From Caulobacter sp. B11 (GTDB lineage Bacteria; Pseudomonadota; Alphaproteobacteria; Caulobacterales; Caulobacteraceae): a stretch of 7,484 nt of DNA. A program made the position numbers and the translations under genes. The stretch spans positions 1 to 7,484 of the forward strand of contig NZ_PEGG01000049.1 in assembly GCF_002737765.1 (NCBI RefSeq). Direction: 5' to 3'. Positions 1 through 6,613 of the stretch are shown here, in pieces (within the stretch, counting starts at the first letter, position 1; every line of letters starts with the position of its first letter). The notes beneath the pieces are model-generated. The model was not told the DNA's origin, did not search any database, and saw only the letters and a list, made by a program, of their open reading frames with translations.

Positions 1-1
1 G

Positions 2-424
2 GCGGTCAAACTGGTCGACAAGCTGGTGATCGGCGTGGCGGTCAATATCGGCAAGGGCCCTCTGTTCACGCTCGAGGAGCGGGTCGAGATGGTGCGGCGC
101 GAGACCGCCCACCTGACCTCGATCGCGGCGATCGAGGTTCAGCCGTTTGACAGCCTGCTGATGCATTTCGCCCGCAAGGTCGGCGCGCAGATGATCGTGC
201 GGGGCCTTCGAGCCGTGGCCGACTTCGAATACGAATTCCAGATGACCGCCATGAACCAGCAGCTGGATCGCGAGATCGAGACGGTGTTCCTGATGGCCGA
301 TCCCCGTCACCAGGCCATCGCGTCGCGGCTGGTCAAGGAGATCGCCGCCCTGGGCGGCGACGTGCACAAGTTCGTGCCGCCCAAGGTCGGCGAAGAGCTG
401 CTGTTCAAGCTGGGCAAGATCTAG
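2..424 (+). CDS. coaD: Phosphopantetheine adenylyltransferase, 3' part (5' end outside window)
   Basis: This enzyme transfers AMP from ATP to 4'-phosphopantetheine, giving dephospho-CoA, the penultimate step of cytoplasmic coenzyme A synthesis. The frame is open from base 2 (A-V-K-L-V-D-K-L) to a TAG at 422-424, giving 140 visible residues; about 20-25 N-terminal residues with the nucleotide-binding TxGH segment are missing. The GTG at 26 is an internal Val codon, not the start. Family signatures are clear: VNIGKGPLFTLEERVEM, then MIVRGLRAVADFEYEFQM close to the E. coli VRGLRAVADFEYE block, the METVFLM-like strand (IETVFLMAD), and SRLVKEIAALGGDVHKFVPP, which matches the C-terminal SSSLVKEVARHQGDV region. 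It is convergent with hfsH, with a 51 bp gap. This is a housekeeping gene and gives the left anchor of the window. Identity is very secure. Confidence 0.95.
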   Translation, partial: AVKLVDKLVIGVAVNIGKGPLFTLEERVEMVRRETAHLTSIAAIEVQPFDSLLMHFARKVGAQMIVRGLRAVADFEYEFQMTAMNQQLDREIETVFLMADPRHQAIASRLVKEIAALGGDVHKFVPPKVGEELLFKLGKI

Positions 425-434
425 GACGCCGTCC

Positions 435-469
435 GAAGCCGCGAGCGCCTGGCTCCGGTTCGGCGCTTC
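435..469. terminator. Candidate bidirectional terminator hairpin between coaD and hfsH
   Basis: The 51 bp between two convergent stop codons contains nested inverted repeats. GAAGC (435-439) can pair with GCTTC (465-469), and alternatively AGCGCC (444-449) with GGCGCT (462-467) around a 12-base loop. The position between two converging genes suits a shared terminator. There is no strong T tract on either side, so an intrinsic terminator is only tentative; GC-rich genomes often have such weak forms. Confidence 0.35.
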
Positions 470-475
470 CTCGGC

Positions 476-1243
476 CTACAGCCCGATCCGACGCGCCCCT
501 TCGGCCACCGTCACCACGTCGAAGCCCGCCAGGATCGCGCCGTCGACCAGCCGCTCGAGTGCGCCGGTCGTGCAGCCCCAGGCCGAGGGCTGCCGGGACA
601 CATCATGGGTGTAAAGGATCAGCCAGGCGTTGCGGGCATGGGCCCGGTCCAGCCATTTCAGCGCCACGGCCTCGCCGTCCTCGCCCTCGATGCCGACGGC
701 CGGGGCCTGGTTGAGGTCGGCGCCGTTGGTGATCAGGCCGTGATGCAGGGCCCGAAGCGTCTTGAACCGACCGGCCAGGGCCGTCTTGGCCGGCGAGGCG
801 ACATCGCCATAGGGATAGGCGAAGCTGACCGGCCCGCCGGTTCCCCAGTCGGCCAGGACTTCGGCATTGTGATCCACATCGGCCAGGGCCGTCTGGCGCG
901 AGGCCTGGCCGCAATCGAGATGGGAATAGGTGTGGCAGCCGATCTCATGGCCGGCGGCCAGCAGGCGCGCGGCGTCTGCCCCGCTGGCATAGAGGCCCAT
1001 GGGGCCGTCGCGGCCCGCCAGGCCGCCGGCGAAATAGTAGGTGCCGCGCACCCCGCGCGCCTCCAGCACCTGGGCTCCGGCCTCGCAGGCCGTCGCCGGC
1101 GCGTCGTCGAAGCTGAACGACACCATCGGCCGCTCAAGCCGCACCCGCGCGGGACGGCGATGGACCAGGCGGATCAGGCGTCGCCGCAGCTTGCCCTTCA
1201 GCGAGCGGTCGGGCTCGTAGGCGTCAACCTTGGTGTCGGTCAT
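476..1243 (-). CDS. hfsH: Polysaccharide deacetylase, HfsH-like (holdfast polysaccharide)
   Basis: A 255-residue carbohydrate esterase family 4 (NodB-homology) protein, expected to remove N-acetyl groups from GlcNAc units of the surface polysaccharide; in Caulobacter HfsH deacetylation is needed for holdfast cohesion and adhesion. The motifs appear in order: SFDDAP (catalytic/metal Asp at 46-47), HTYSH (metal-binding His104 and His108), FAYPYGD (141-147), and the late LILYTHD with His213. No signal peptide is visible; the N-terminus is basic (KGKLRRRLIRLVHRR), so action on the cytoplasmic side is plausible. The start is ATG at 1243-1241, which shares one base with the TGA of hfsG (TGATG), implying coupled translation; no strong Shine-Dalgarno is seen. 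Longer in-frame extension upstream to 1564 only reads hfsG out of frame. All catalytic residues look intact. The assignment to Hfs rather than another exopolysaccharide system rests on gene order. Confidence 0.88.
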   Translation of the reverse strand: MTDTKVDAYEPDRSLKGKLRRRLIRLVHRRPARVRLERPMVSFSFDDAPATACEAGAQVLEARGVRGTYYFAGGLAGRDGPMGLYASGADAARLLAAGHEIGCHTYSHLDCGQASRQTALADVDHNAEVLADWGTGGPVSFAYPYGDVASPAKTALAGRFKTLRALHHGLITNGADLNQAPAVGIEGEDGEAVALKWLDRAHARNAWLILYTHDVSRQPSAWGCTTGALERLVDGAILAGFDVVTVAEGARRIGL

Positions 1244-2174
1244 CACACGGCGTCCGAATAGAGGGCGGCCCGATAAAGGCGCAGGGCGAAGGCCCGCAAA
1301 GGCGTCGGCGCGGCCTCGGCCAGGGCGATCGATTTCAGCCAGGGGCGCCATACGCCCTTGAGCGGCAGGGGCTTGAGCGCCTTGGCGACCCGATAGCTGG
1401 GATAGGCGCTGACCACCTCGCGGTGAGCGGCGACCACCCGGGCGAAGTTGGCGGCCGATTGCTCGTACTTGCTCGCCAGCACCGCGACGGTGTCGAGGCC
1501 CAGATGGCTGGCGGTATTGTCGATATGCAGGATCGGGTGCAGCCGGGCGACCCGCATCGCCCATTCCACATCCTCCCAGCCCCAGCCGGTGAAGGCCTCG
1601 TCGAAGGCCACGGTTTCCAGCACGTCGCGTCGCACCAAAAGGTTGGACGTGAAGATGTGCTTTTCGGGGCCTTGGCCCGCTCCGGGGCCGGCGTGCAATC
1701 GCCTTTCAGCGCCATGGCCCGGTGGACCTCATGTTCAGGCCGGCGCGGGGTCTGGTCCAGGGTGAAGCCGCCGAAGGCGACCGCGGCGTGCTCGTTCTCA
1801 GCCACGGCGGCCCAGCGTTGCAGGAAGCCCTTGGCATCAGGCAGCATGTCGGCGTCGAGGAACAGCAGGTGGCCGCCCCGCGCCTGGGCCGACAGGCGGT
1901 TGCGACCCTTCGCGCGACCCTCATTGGTCGACAGGCGGATCAGGCGGGCGGGAAGCCTGAGGCCGTCGAGACGCCTGGCGATCTGCCGGGCCAGGACGTC
2001 GTCGCCGCCGCCGTCGTCCAGTACGATGATCTCGGTGTCGGCCAGGGGCTCGTCCAGCGCCGTGAGCAGGGCGCTGGGATTGTCGCGGAAGGTCGGGATC
2101 AGCACCGAAAGGCGCGGCGCGGCGCCGGCCCAGGCGGCGTTGTCATGCAGGCGTTCGGTGGCCGGGGCGGTCAT
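1243..2174 (-). pseudogene. hfsG: Family 2 glycosyltransferase, HfsG-like, split by a one-base frameshift
   Basis: A GT2 (GT-A fold) glycosyltransferase that would add a sugar (GlcNAc-like in Caulobacter HfsG) to the lipid-linked repeat unit at the inner membrane. The ATG at 2174-2172 overlaps the hfsF stop by four bases (ATGA). The N-terminal half shows SVLIPTFRDN (23-32), DDGG (53-56), NEGRAKGRN (84-92) and the nucleotide-sugar/metal DAD (107-109). At Pro170 (codon 1667-1665) the frame goes wrong: as given, translation continues into an unrelated Arg/Pro/Ser-rich tail and stops at 1335. The true C-terminal half, EKHIFTSNLLVRRD followed by GWGWEDVEW (about 1587-1561, acceptor/catalytic region) and ending YSDAV at 1243, lies in the frame that re-reads the G at 1665. 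Adding one base to the CCCCG run (1669-1665) restores a continuous 310-residue protein of normal length. Either it is a real inactivating mutation or an assembly error; downstream hfsH is intact. Confidence 0.85.
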
Positions 2175-3613
2175 GCGGGTCTCGGACGGCGATGCAAGAG
2201 GGTGGTGAGCCGAGCTCGGGCGCCGCCGACGTCGAGCCCGAGGATCACGGCGCCGTAGACGCCCGCCCCGCCGGCCGCCTTGAGGATCAGCTCGGCGACG
2301 CCGCCGATCGGTGGGACCAGCGACACCAGCAGCGCCATCAGCAGGCAGGCGCCGCCGCCCTGGATCAGGCTGGTCCAGGGCAGGGGCAGGCGACAGGCCC
2401 TGGCGCCCAGAACGGCGGCGGCGACGGCGCCCAGTCCATAGCTGGCGGCGGTCGACCACAGGGCGCCGTCCAGGCCGAACCGCGGGATCAGGATCAGGTT
2501 GAGCAAGATGTTGGCGGTCGCCGGAATGGCCATGCAGACGATCAGCAGGCCGGTGCGCCGGCCCAGGGTGAAGGCCTGGAGCAGATAGTAGGTGGTCACG
2601 CCGGACAGCCAGCCGGCCAGGGCGATCCAGGGCGTGACCCGCCCGGCGCCGGCGGACAGGGCGGGACCGACCATCACCTGGGCCAGCGGCGCGGCGACCA
2701 GGGCCAGGCCGACCGCGGCGGGAAGGGTCAGCAGGACCATGAACTGGGCCTGTTCCCGCGCGGCTTCGTCGAGGGCCGGCTGGCCGCCGCGCTCCAGGGC
2801 CGCGACCATGGCGGGACCGCCGGCCATGCCCAGCCAGATGAACACCACGTCGAGGGTCCGGCTGCCGAGCGAATAGCCGGCGTGATAGACGCCCACCGTG
2901 GTCTCGTCGAGAAAGGCCGCCAACAGGAAACGATCAGTGGTCGACAGCACCAGGGCCAGGATCAGCGACAGGGCCACGGGCAGACCGAAGGCCAGATAGC
3001 TCTTGGCCATCGCCGGATCATAAACGCCGCCGCGGGCCCGGCCCAGGTCGGCGGGCAGGACGAACACCAGGCACAGGAGCGAAATCGCGCCCATGCCGAG
3101 CAGCGGGGCCGCCCCGCCCAGCCCGACCAGGGCCAGGACCAGGCCCAGGGCGAATCCGCCGACCGTCTGGACGATGTCGAGCCAGGCGGCGGCCGAAACC
3201 TCGCCGGCGGCCCGGCGGCGCTCCTGCGACAGCTTGGTCAGGCTCTTGACCAGCACGGCGGCGAAGGCGGCGGCGACGGCCACTTTCAGCGGCGGGGGCA
3301 GGGGAGCCAGGCGCAGGACCACGACGGCGACCACGGGAACGGTCAGGGCCATGGCGAACCACAGCCGGTAGAGGGTGGCGAAATGGTCAGGCAGCCGCTC
3401 ATCCTGGGCTTGCTTGGCGTAAAAGCGGGCCATGGCCGCCTCGGTCCAGGTCAGCAACAGCGTCTGGGTCAAGCTCAGGGCCGAAAAGGCCAGGGCGTAG
3501 ACGCCGTATTCCTCGGGACTGAGCACCCGGGTGAACAACACGATGGTCAGCAGGCCGACCACGCCCTGGGCGATGTTGACGGGCAGATAACCGATGACGC
3601 CGCGCCAGAACAT
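2171..3613 (-). CDS. hfsF: Polysaccharide repeat-unit flippase (Wzx/MOP family), HfsF-like
   Basis: A 480-residue integral inner-membrane protein of the polysaccharide biosynthesis / MOP exporter group that would flip undecaprenyl-linked oligosaccharide to the periplasm. The N-terminus (FWRGVIGYLPVNIAQGVVGL, then LFTRVLSPEEYGVYAL) is the classic start of this family. I count roughly 12-14 hydrophobic segments spread over the whole length, with a short basic C-terminus. Start choice: ATG at 3613-3611 has a GAGG at 3623-3620 with a six-base spacer and lies eight bases after the hfsE stop. The alternative is TTG at 3625, overlapping the hfsE TGA by four bases and adding four residues, but I see no Shine-Dalgarno before it. 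Its stop overlaps the hfsG start by four bases. It sits second in the four-gene cluster, as hfsF does in Caulobacter. No truncation or frame disruption is seen. Confidence 0.88.
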   Translation of the reverse strand: MFWRGVIGYLPVNIAQGVVGLLTIVLFTRVLSPEEYGVYALAFSALSLTQTLLLTWTEAAMARFYAKQAQDERLPDHFATLYRLWFAMALTVPVVAVVVLRLAPLPPPLKVAVAAAFAAVLVKSLTKLSQERRRAAGEVSAAAWLDIVQTVGGFALGLVLALVGLGGAAPLLGMGAISLLCLVFVLPADLGRARGGVYDPAMAKSYLAFGLPVALSLILALVLSTTDRFLLAAFLDETTVGVYHAGYSLGSRTLDVVFIWLGMAGGPAMVAALERGGQPALDEAAREQAQFMVLLTLPAAVGLALVAAPLAQVMVGPALSAGAGRVTPWIALAGWLSGVTTYYLLQAFTLGRRTGLLIVCMAIPATANILLNLILIPRFGLDGALWSTAASYGLGAVAAAVLGARACRLPLPWTSLIQGGGACLLMALLVSLVPPIGGVAELILKAAGGAGVYGAVILGLDVGGARARLTTLLHRRPRPA

Positions 3614-3621
3614 GCCGGGCC

Positions 3622-5094
3622 TCAACGCACGGCCGAACGATCACCCAACAGGACGGGGATCGTCATGGCGATGATGTACAGGTCCAGCCAGAACGACTGG
3701 CGCTCGATATATTCGATGTCGAGGGCGACCCGAGTGCGGACCAGCTCCGGCGTGTCGACCGGGCCCCGCGAGCCCTGGATCGCCGCCCAGCCGGTGATGC
3801 CGGGCTTCATGCGATGACGATGGGCATATTGGGCGACCAGTTGGGCCGACTCCACCTCGCCGGTCATCATGCCGATCGCATGCGGCCGCGGCCCGACCAT
3901 CGACATCTCGCCCTTCAGCACATTGATCAGCTGCGGCAGTTCATCGAGGCTGGTCTTGCGGATGAAGCGGCCAACCCGGGTGATCCGGTCATCGTCTGCG
4001 GTGACCTGCCGCCTGGCGGTGGCGTCGGCGGCTTCATGACGCATCGAGCGGAATTTCCAGACCAAGATCTGCTCGTTGTTGAAGCCGTGGCGGCGCTGGC
4101 GAAAGAACACTGGTCCGGGGCTGTCGAGCCGAATGGCGATCGCCGTGGCCAGCATCACCGGTAGGGCGATGACCAGCCCCACGGTGGCCATGATGACGTC
4201 CTGGGCCCGCTTGGCCAAAGCCCGCTGATCGTCGGCGGCCGCACCGCACAGGTCGATGATCCGTGACAGGGCGGCGTCGCGCGCGGCCTCGTCATCCTGT
4301 TCAATGAACAGGCTGATCGGGTTGGGCAGCACTTCGAGCCGTTCCACCAGGGTGTGAACGCGGGCCCGCGCCGCGCCGGTCACGGCGATGACCACGCGGT
4401 CGACATAGGGCATGATGCGATGGCCGATCAGGGCGGTGGTGTCGCCCAGGACCGGCACCCCCATGAGATCGGCCGGCGCGCGGTCGCCGCGGTCCTCGAA
4501 CACGCCGATCACATTGACGACGCCGGATCTGTGGGCGGCGGCGATCAGGTGGGTGGCGTTCGCGGTCGCGCCGACAATGATGATGTTGGGGGTCAGGCGG
4601 CCATTGTCGCGGCCCCGCGCGATCACCCGCCACCAGAGGACGTGCAGGATCGTCACGGCCAGGGCCAGGGCGCCCAGCCAGCCCAGCGCCACGGCGGGGT
4701 CGGATCGGCTGGGGTCGAGGGCGAGCGCCACGAACAACGCCACGAGGGCGGCCAGGACCAGCGCGCCGATGACCCGCAGCAGATGGCGCGACAACGGCTC
4801 TCGGTGCGCGAAGGCGTAGGCGTCCAGGGTGTTCAATCCCACCACCATCACCAGGGCGCCGGTCAGGATGGGGGCGGGCGCGGTGACGGTGGAGACCATG
4901 GCGCAGACGAGCAGCACGCCAATGGCGTCGAGCAGCTTGAACAGGCGCGCCAGGCTCTGGGCCTGGACGCGGGCGCGGGCCGGCATCAGCTGACGGGGGC
5001 GAAACGGTCCACGCCGCGCGGGCCCTTTTTCGTCCGGCTCTGACGAGCCGTCCGTCACGGGCGGATCAGGACGCTGGGCGCTAAGGGTGGGCAT
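3622..5094 (-). CDS. hfsE: Polyprenyl glycosylphosphotransferase (initiating sugar transferase), HfsE-like
   Basis: A 490-residue WbaP/PssY-type enzyme that starts repeat-unit synthesis by moving a hexose-1-phosphate from a nucleotide sugar to undecaprenyl phosphate at the inner membrane. Layout: a basic, Pro-rich N-terminus (1-50), about four membrane segments (52-160), a Rossmann-like middle domain beginning [15 protein letters not shown] (170-184), then the bacterial sugar transferase domain (295-490). The latter has the hydrophobic helix [33 protein letters not shown], the catalytic Asp-Glu in SLDELPQ (D384, E385), MVGPRP, and [12 protein letters not shown]. The start is ATG at 5094; a TTG three bases earlier is in frame and also possible, and no convincing Shine-Dalgarno is seen for either. 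It is first in the leftward cluster and its promoter should lie in 5098-5230. The domain identity is secure; the hfsE name rests on gene order, since alphaproteobacteria carry several paralogues (PssY, PssZ). Confidence 0.9.
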   Translation of the reverse strand: MPTLSAQRPDPPVTDGSSEPDEKGPARRGPFRPRQLMPARARVQAQSLARLFKLLDAIGVLLVCAMVSTVTAPAPILTGALVMVVGLNTLDAYAFAHREPLSRHLLRVIGALVLAALVALFVALALDPSRSDPAVALGWLGALALAVTILHVLWWRVIARGRDNGRLTPNIIIVGATANATHLIAAAHRSGVVNVIGVFEDRGDRAPADLMGVPVLGDTTALIGHRIMPYVDRVVIAVTGAARARVHTLVERLEVLPNPISLFIEQDDEAARDAALSRIIDLCGAAADDQRALAKRAQDVIMATVGLVIALPVMLATAIAIRLDSPGPVFFRQRRHGFNNEQILVWKFRSMRHEAADATARRQVTADDDRITRVGRFIRKTSLDELPQLINVLKGEMSMVGPRPHAIGMMTGEVESAQLVAQYAHRHRMKPGITGWAAIQGSRGPVDTPELVRTRVALDIEYIERQSFWLDLYIIAMTIPVLLGDRSAVR

Positions 5095-5184
5095 CAAGAC
5101 CCGCGAGGTTGCCGGAGGAGCATGTCGGTTTTTAAAGCATGCCGTCTGAGCTTAGCGTTAATGTGTTTTTCCTCCCGCGCTCGA

Positions 5185-5213
5185 TTGTCTTCTGCCGACG
5201 AACAGGCTATCGA
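5185..5213 (+). promoter_or_regulatory. Predicted promoter of tRNA-Ser
   Basis: TTGTCT (5185-5190) and TATCGA (5208-5213) are separated by 17 bases, a good housekeeping sigma spacing, and would start transcription near 5220, about ten bases before the mature tRNA. The 133 bp gap 5098-5230 must also hold the leftward hfsE promoter; its most A/T-rich part is about 5128-5170, but I could not pick a clear leftward -35/-10 pair there. Confidence 0.5.
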
Positions 5214-5230
5214 ACCGCTCCTCTCAGGAG

Positions 5231-5321
5231 GGAGACGTGGCCGAGAGGCTGAAGGCACCGCTTTGCTAAAGCGGCATACCCCAAAAGGGTATCGAGGGTT
5301 CGAATCCCTCCGTCTCCGCCA
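5231..5321 (+). tRNA. tRNA-Ser(GCT), CCA encoded
   Basis: A complete class II tRNA reads AGC/AGU serine codons. The acceptor stem is GGAGACG (5231-5237) with CGTCTCC (5311-5317), discriminator G at 5318 and an encoded CCA at 5319-5321. The anticodon stem is CCGCT/AGCGG (5258-5262, 5270-5274), with loop TTGCTAA and anticodon GCT at 5265-5267. A long serine-type variable arm forms a 6 bp stem (ATACCC with GGGTAT, 5276-5292). The T arm is GAGGG-TTCGAAT-CCCTC (5294-5310). All stems pair, so the gene looks functional. It lies divergent from hfsE and just upstream of a broken mobile-element type gene, which fits tRNA genes as common integration sites. Confidence 0.97.
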
Positions 5322-5354
5322 CCTACCTTCACGATAGTTCCCAAGAGAACCAAT

Positions 5355-5397
5355 GGCGCGGATTTTGTCGCGCCTATTCCGCCACTTGCGCGCGGAA
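5355..5397 (+). terminator. Tandem hairpins after the tRNA, possible terminator
   Basis: GGCGCG (5355-5360) pairs with CGCGCC (5369-5374) around a T-rich eight-base loop, and TTCCGC (5377-5382) pairs with GCGGAA (5392-5397) around a nine-base loop. They start 34 bases after the tRNA end, a fitting place for termination, but no T tract follows either stem. The rest of 5322-5486 holds no gene I can support. Confidence 0.35.
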
Positions 5398-5486
5398 AGC
5401 TGACCGCTCGCGCCCGTCTCAGGTCAGGAAGAGGCAAAGCCCCGTGGTGTTGCCCAAGAATTCTACTCGCCGGCGAGGTCGGGGCG

Positions 5487-6388
5487 GTGGCTGACGTTGT
5501 GCCTTTGGATGTCTGGGTAACCCGCTGGAATATCGAGGTCTGGCCGATCGAGCGCCTGACGGTGGCCAAGCGCCAACTGCGCACGGTGAGCGCTGAGCAG
5601 GTGGCCAGGATTGGCCACTCGATCGCGGCCTTTGGCCAGGTGCTGCCAATCCTGGTGACCCAGGACGGCGAGGTGATCGATGGTCATAGCCGGCTGGAGG
5701 CGGCCAAGGCCCACGGCATGACCAAGGTCTCGTGCATGGTGGTCAGCCATCTGAGCGCTGACGAGGTGCGGCTGCTGCGGCTGTCGATCAACCGCCTGGC
5801 CGAACGCGGCGCCTGGGACATCCCCAGCCTGAAGGTGGAACTGGGCGAGCTGATCTGCCTGGAGCTGCCCTAGAGCTATCGGGCTTCGACACCATCGAAA
5901 TCGATCAGATCCTGACCCTGGATGATGTCCCCGAGCAGGAGATCGTGCCCGAGCCGCAGCTTGTGGCCATTAGCCGGCTTGGCGATGTCTGGCTGATGGG
6001 CGGCCACCGGCTGGTCTGCGGCGACGCGCTGGAAGCTTCGACCTATGAGGCCTTGTGGGTTGCGGGCGATCCCTTGGCCAAACTGCAGCTCACCGACGAG
6101 CCCTATAACGTCAAGATCAAGGGCCATGTCACCTCGGGGCGCCATCGCGAGTTCGCCATGGCCAGCGGCGAAATGACCGACACCGACTTTGGCGCGTTTA
6201 ATCGCGGCTGGATGGCGCGGGGCCTGGAGCGCCTGGCCGAAGGAGCGTTGCTGGCCACCTTCATCGACTGGCGCCACCTGCATGTGGTGCAGGCCAGCGC
6301 CGCCAGGAGTGGACTCTCAAGTCGTGCCAGAGCCACGACCTTCAAATCTGCCCCAGCAGCCATCGGCCTGGACGCCCTCCGCTGCTGA
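5487..6388 (+). pseudogene. ParB-domain DNA methyltransferase remnant (frameshifted and 3'-truncated)
   Basis: This is a fragment of the ParB/Srx-domain plus N4/N6 DNA methyltransferase proteins found on prophages and integrative elements. GTG at 5487 follows GAGG (5475-5478) with an eight-base spacer. The N-terminal part, about 128 residues, has VPIL-type ParB features: ILVTQDGEVIDGHSRLEAAKAHG (GHSR at residues 66-69) and LRLSINRLAERGAWD. It stops at TAG 5871-5873. The continuation LELSGFDTIEIDQIL, then RLGDVWLMGGHRLVCGDAL, sits in another frame; one extra C in the CCC run (5868-5870) would join them. The methyltransferase half shows DEPYN (6095-6109, the position of motif IV DPPY; Glu replaces Pro, which I believe also occurs in intact relatives), EFAMASGEM and FIDWRHLHVV. 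Family-like sequence ends near AARSGLS (about 6316), followed by unrelated residues to a stop at 6388. The C-terminal SAM-binding FxGxG region is absent, so no active methyltransferase is expected. Confidence 0.82.
6321..6339. repeat. Perfect 6 bp inverted repeat at the methyltransferase break point
   Basis: GTCGTG (6321-6326) and CACGAC (6334-6339) flank a seven-base loop. The repeat lies immediately after the last methyltransferase-like codons, so it may mark a deletion or insertion boundary, or be chance. Confidence 0.4.
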
Positions 6389-6553
6389 TCCCGCCCGCTC
6401 GGTGCCAAGCGCTCGCAAGGGAATCCTTTCCTGCCCGCCTCGCGCAACTCCGATCCCGGCCACGCATTACGTATGTCCCCCATACAAACTGGGTCCTACG
6501 CGGCCGGCCGCTTCGGCCATGCGCTCTGTCGGCCCGCCGCCGAGCCAATTCCT

Positions 6554-6578
6554 CTAAGTGCGGGATGTCCCTGCTTAG
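6554..6578 (+). promoter_or_regulatory. Imperfect dyad in the leader of the host attachment gene
   Basis: CTAAG (6554-6558) and CTTAG (6574-6578) form the outer arms, and GGG (6562-6564) with CCC (6569-6571) the inner arms around a four-base ATGT loop, with small bulges. It ends 35 bases before the ATG. It could be an operator or an RNA hairpin in the 5' leader; the function is unknown. Confidence 0.4.
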
Positions 6579-6613
6579 GCGCCGCAACCCCGCGGTCACA
6601 TCTGGAGACACGC

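Larger units (their letters stand above)
6317..6613. other. Stretch without a recognisable gene between the methyltransferase remnant and the host attachment gene
   Basis: About 300 bases in which no frame on either strand gives a protein I recognise. Short open frames here are arginine/proline/alanine-rich, as expected by chance at this GC content. It includes the out-of-frame tail of the methyltransferase remnant (to 6388), the inverted repeat at 6321-6339, and the leader dyad at 6554-6578. I saw no clear transposase, integrase or insertion sequence end. It is probably scar sequence plus the promoter region of the next gene, though no convincing -35/-10 pair was found. Confidence 0.5.

Noticed and set aside
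1655..1700. Programmed -1 ribosomal frameshifting in hfsG
   Set aside because: The shift site reads CCG AAA AGC, not an X-XXY-YYZ slippery heptamer, and GT2 enzymes of this type are normally single-frame; a missing base is simpler.
2192..3817. Very long (541 codon) rightward frame opposite the flippase gene
   Set aside because: It is Gln/Gly/Asp/His-rich antisense of hfsF and part of hfsE with no domain pattern, a usual effect of high GC third positions.
5128..5170. CtrA-type box in the hfsE upstream region
   Set aside because: Only isolated TTAA half-sites are present (5132-5135 and 5158-5161), not the TTAA-N7-TTAA spacing.
5122..5337. Rightward 71-codon frame ending in GFESLRLRH
   Set aside because: It reads through the tRNA-Ser itself; the GFESLRLRH tail is the common tRNA artefact.
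5207..5584. Leftward 125-codon frame containing GGIRTLDTLLGYAAL
   Set aside because: It is the antisense of the tRNA-Ser gene; such GIRTLD-type proteins are well-known annotation artefacts.
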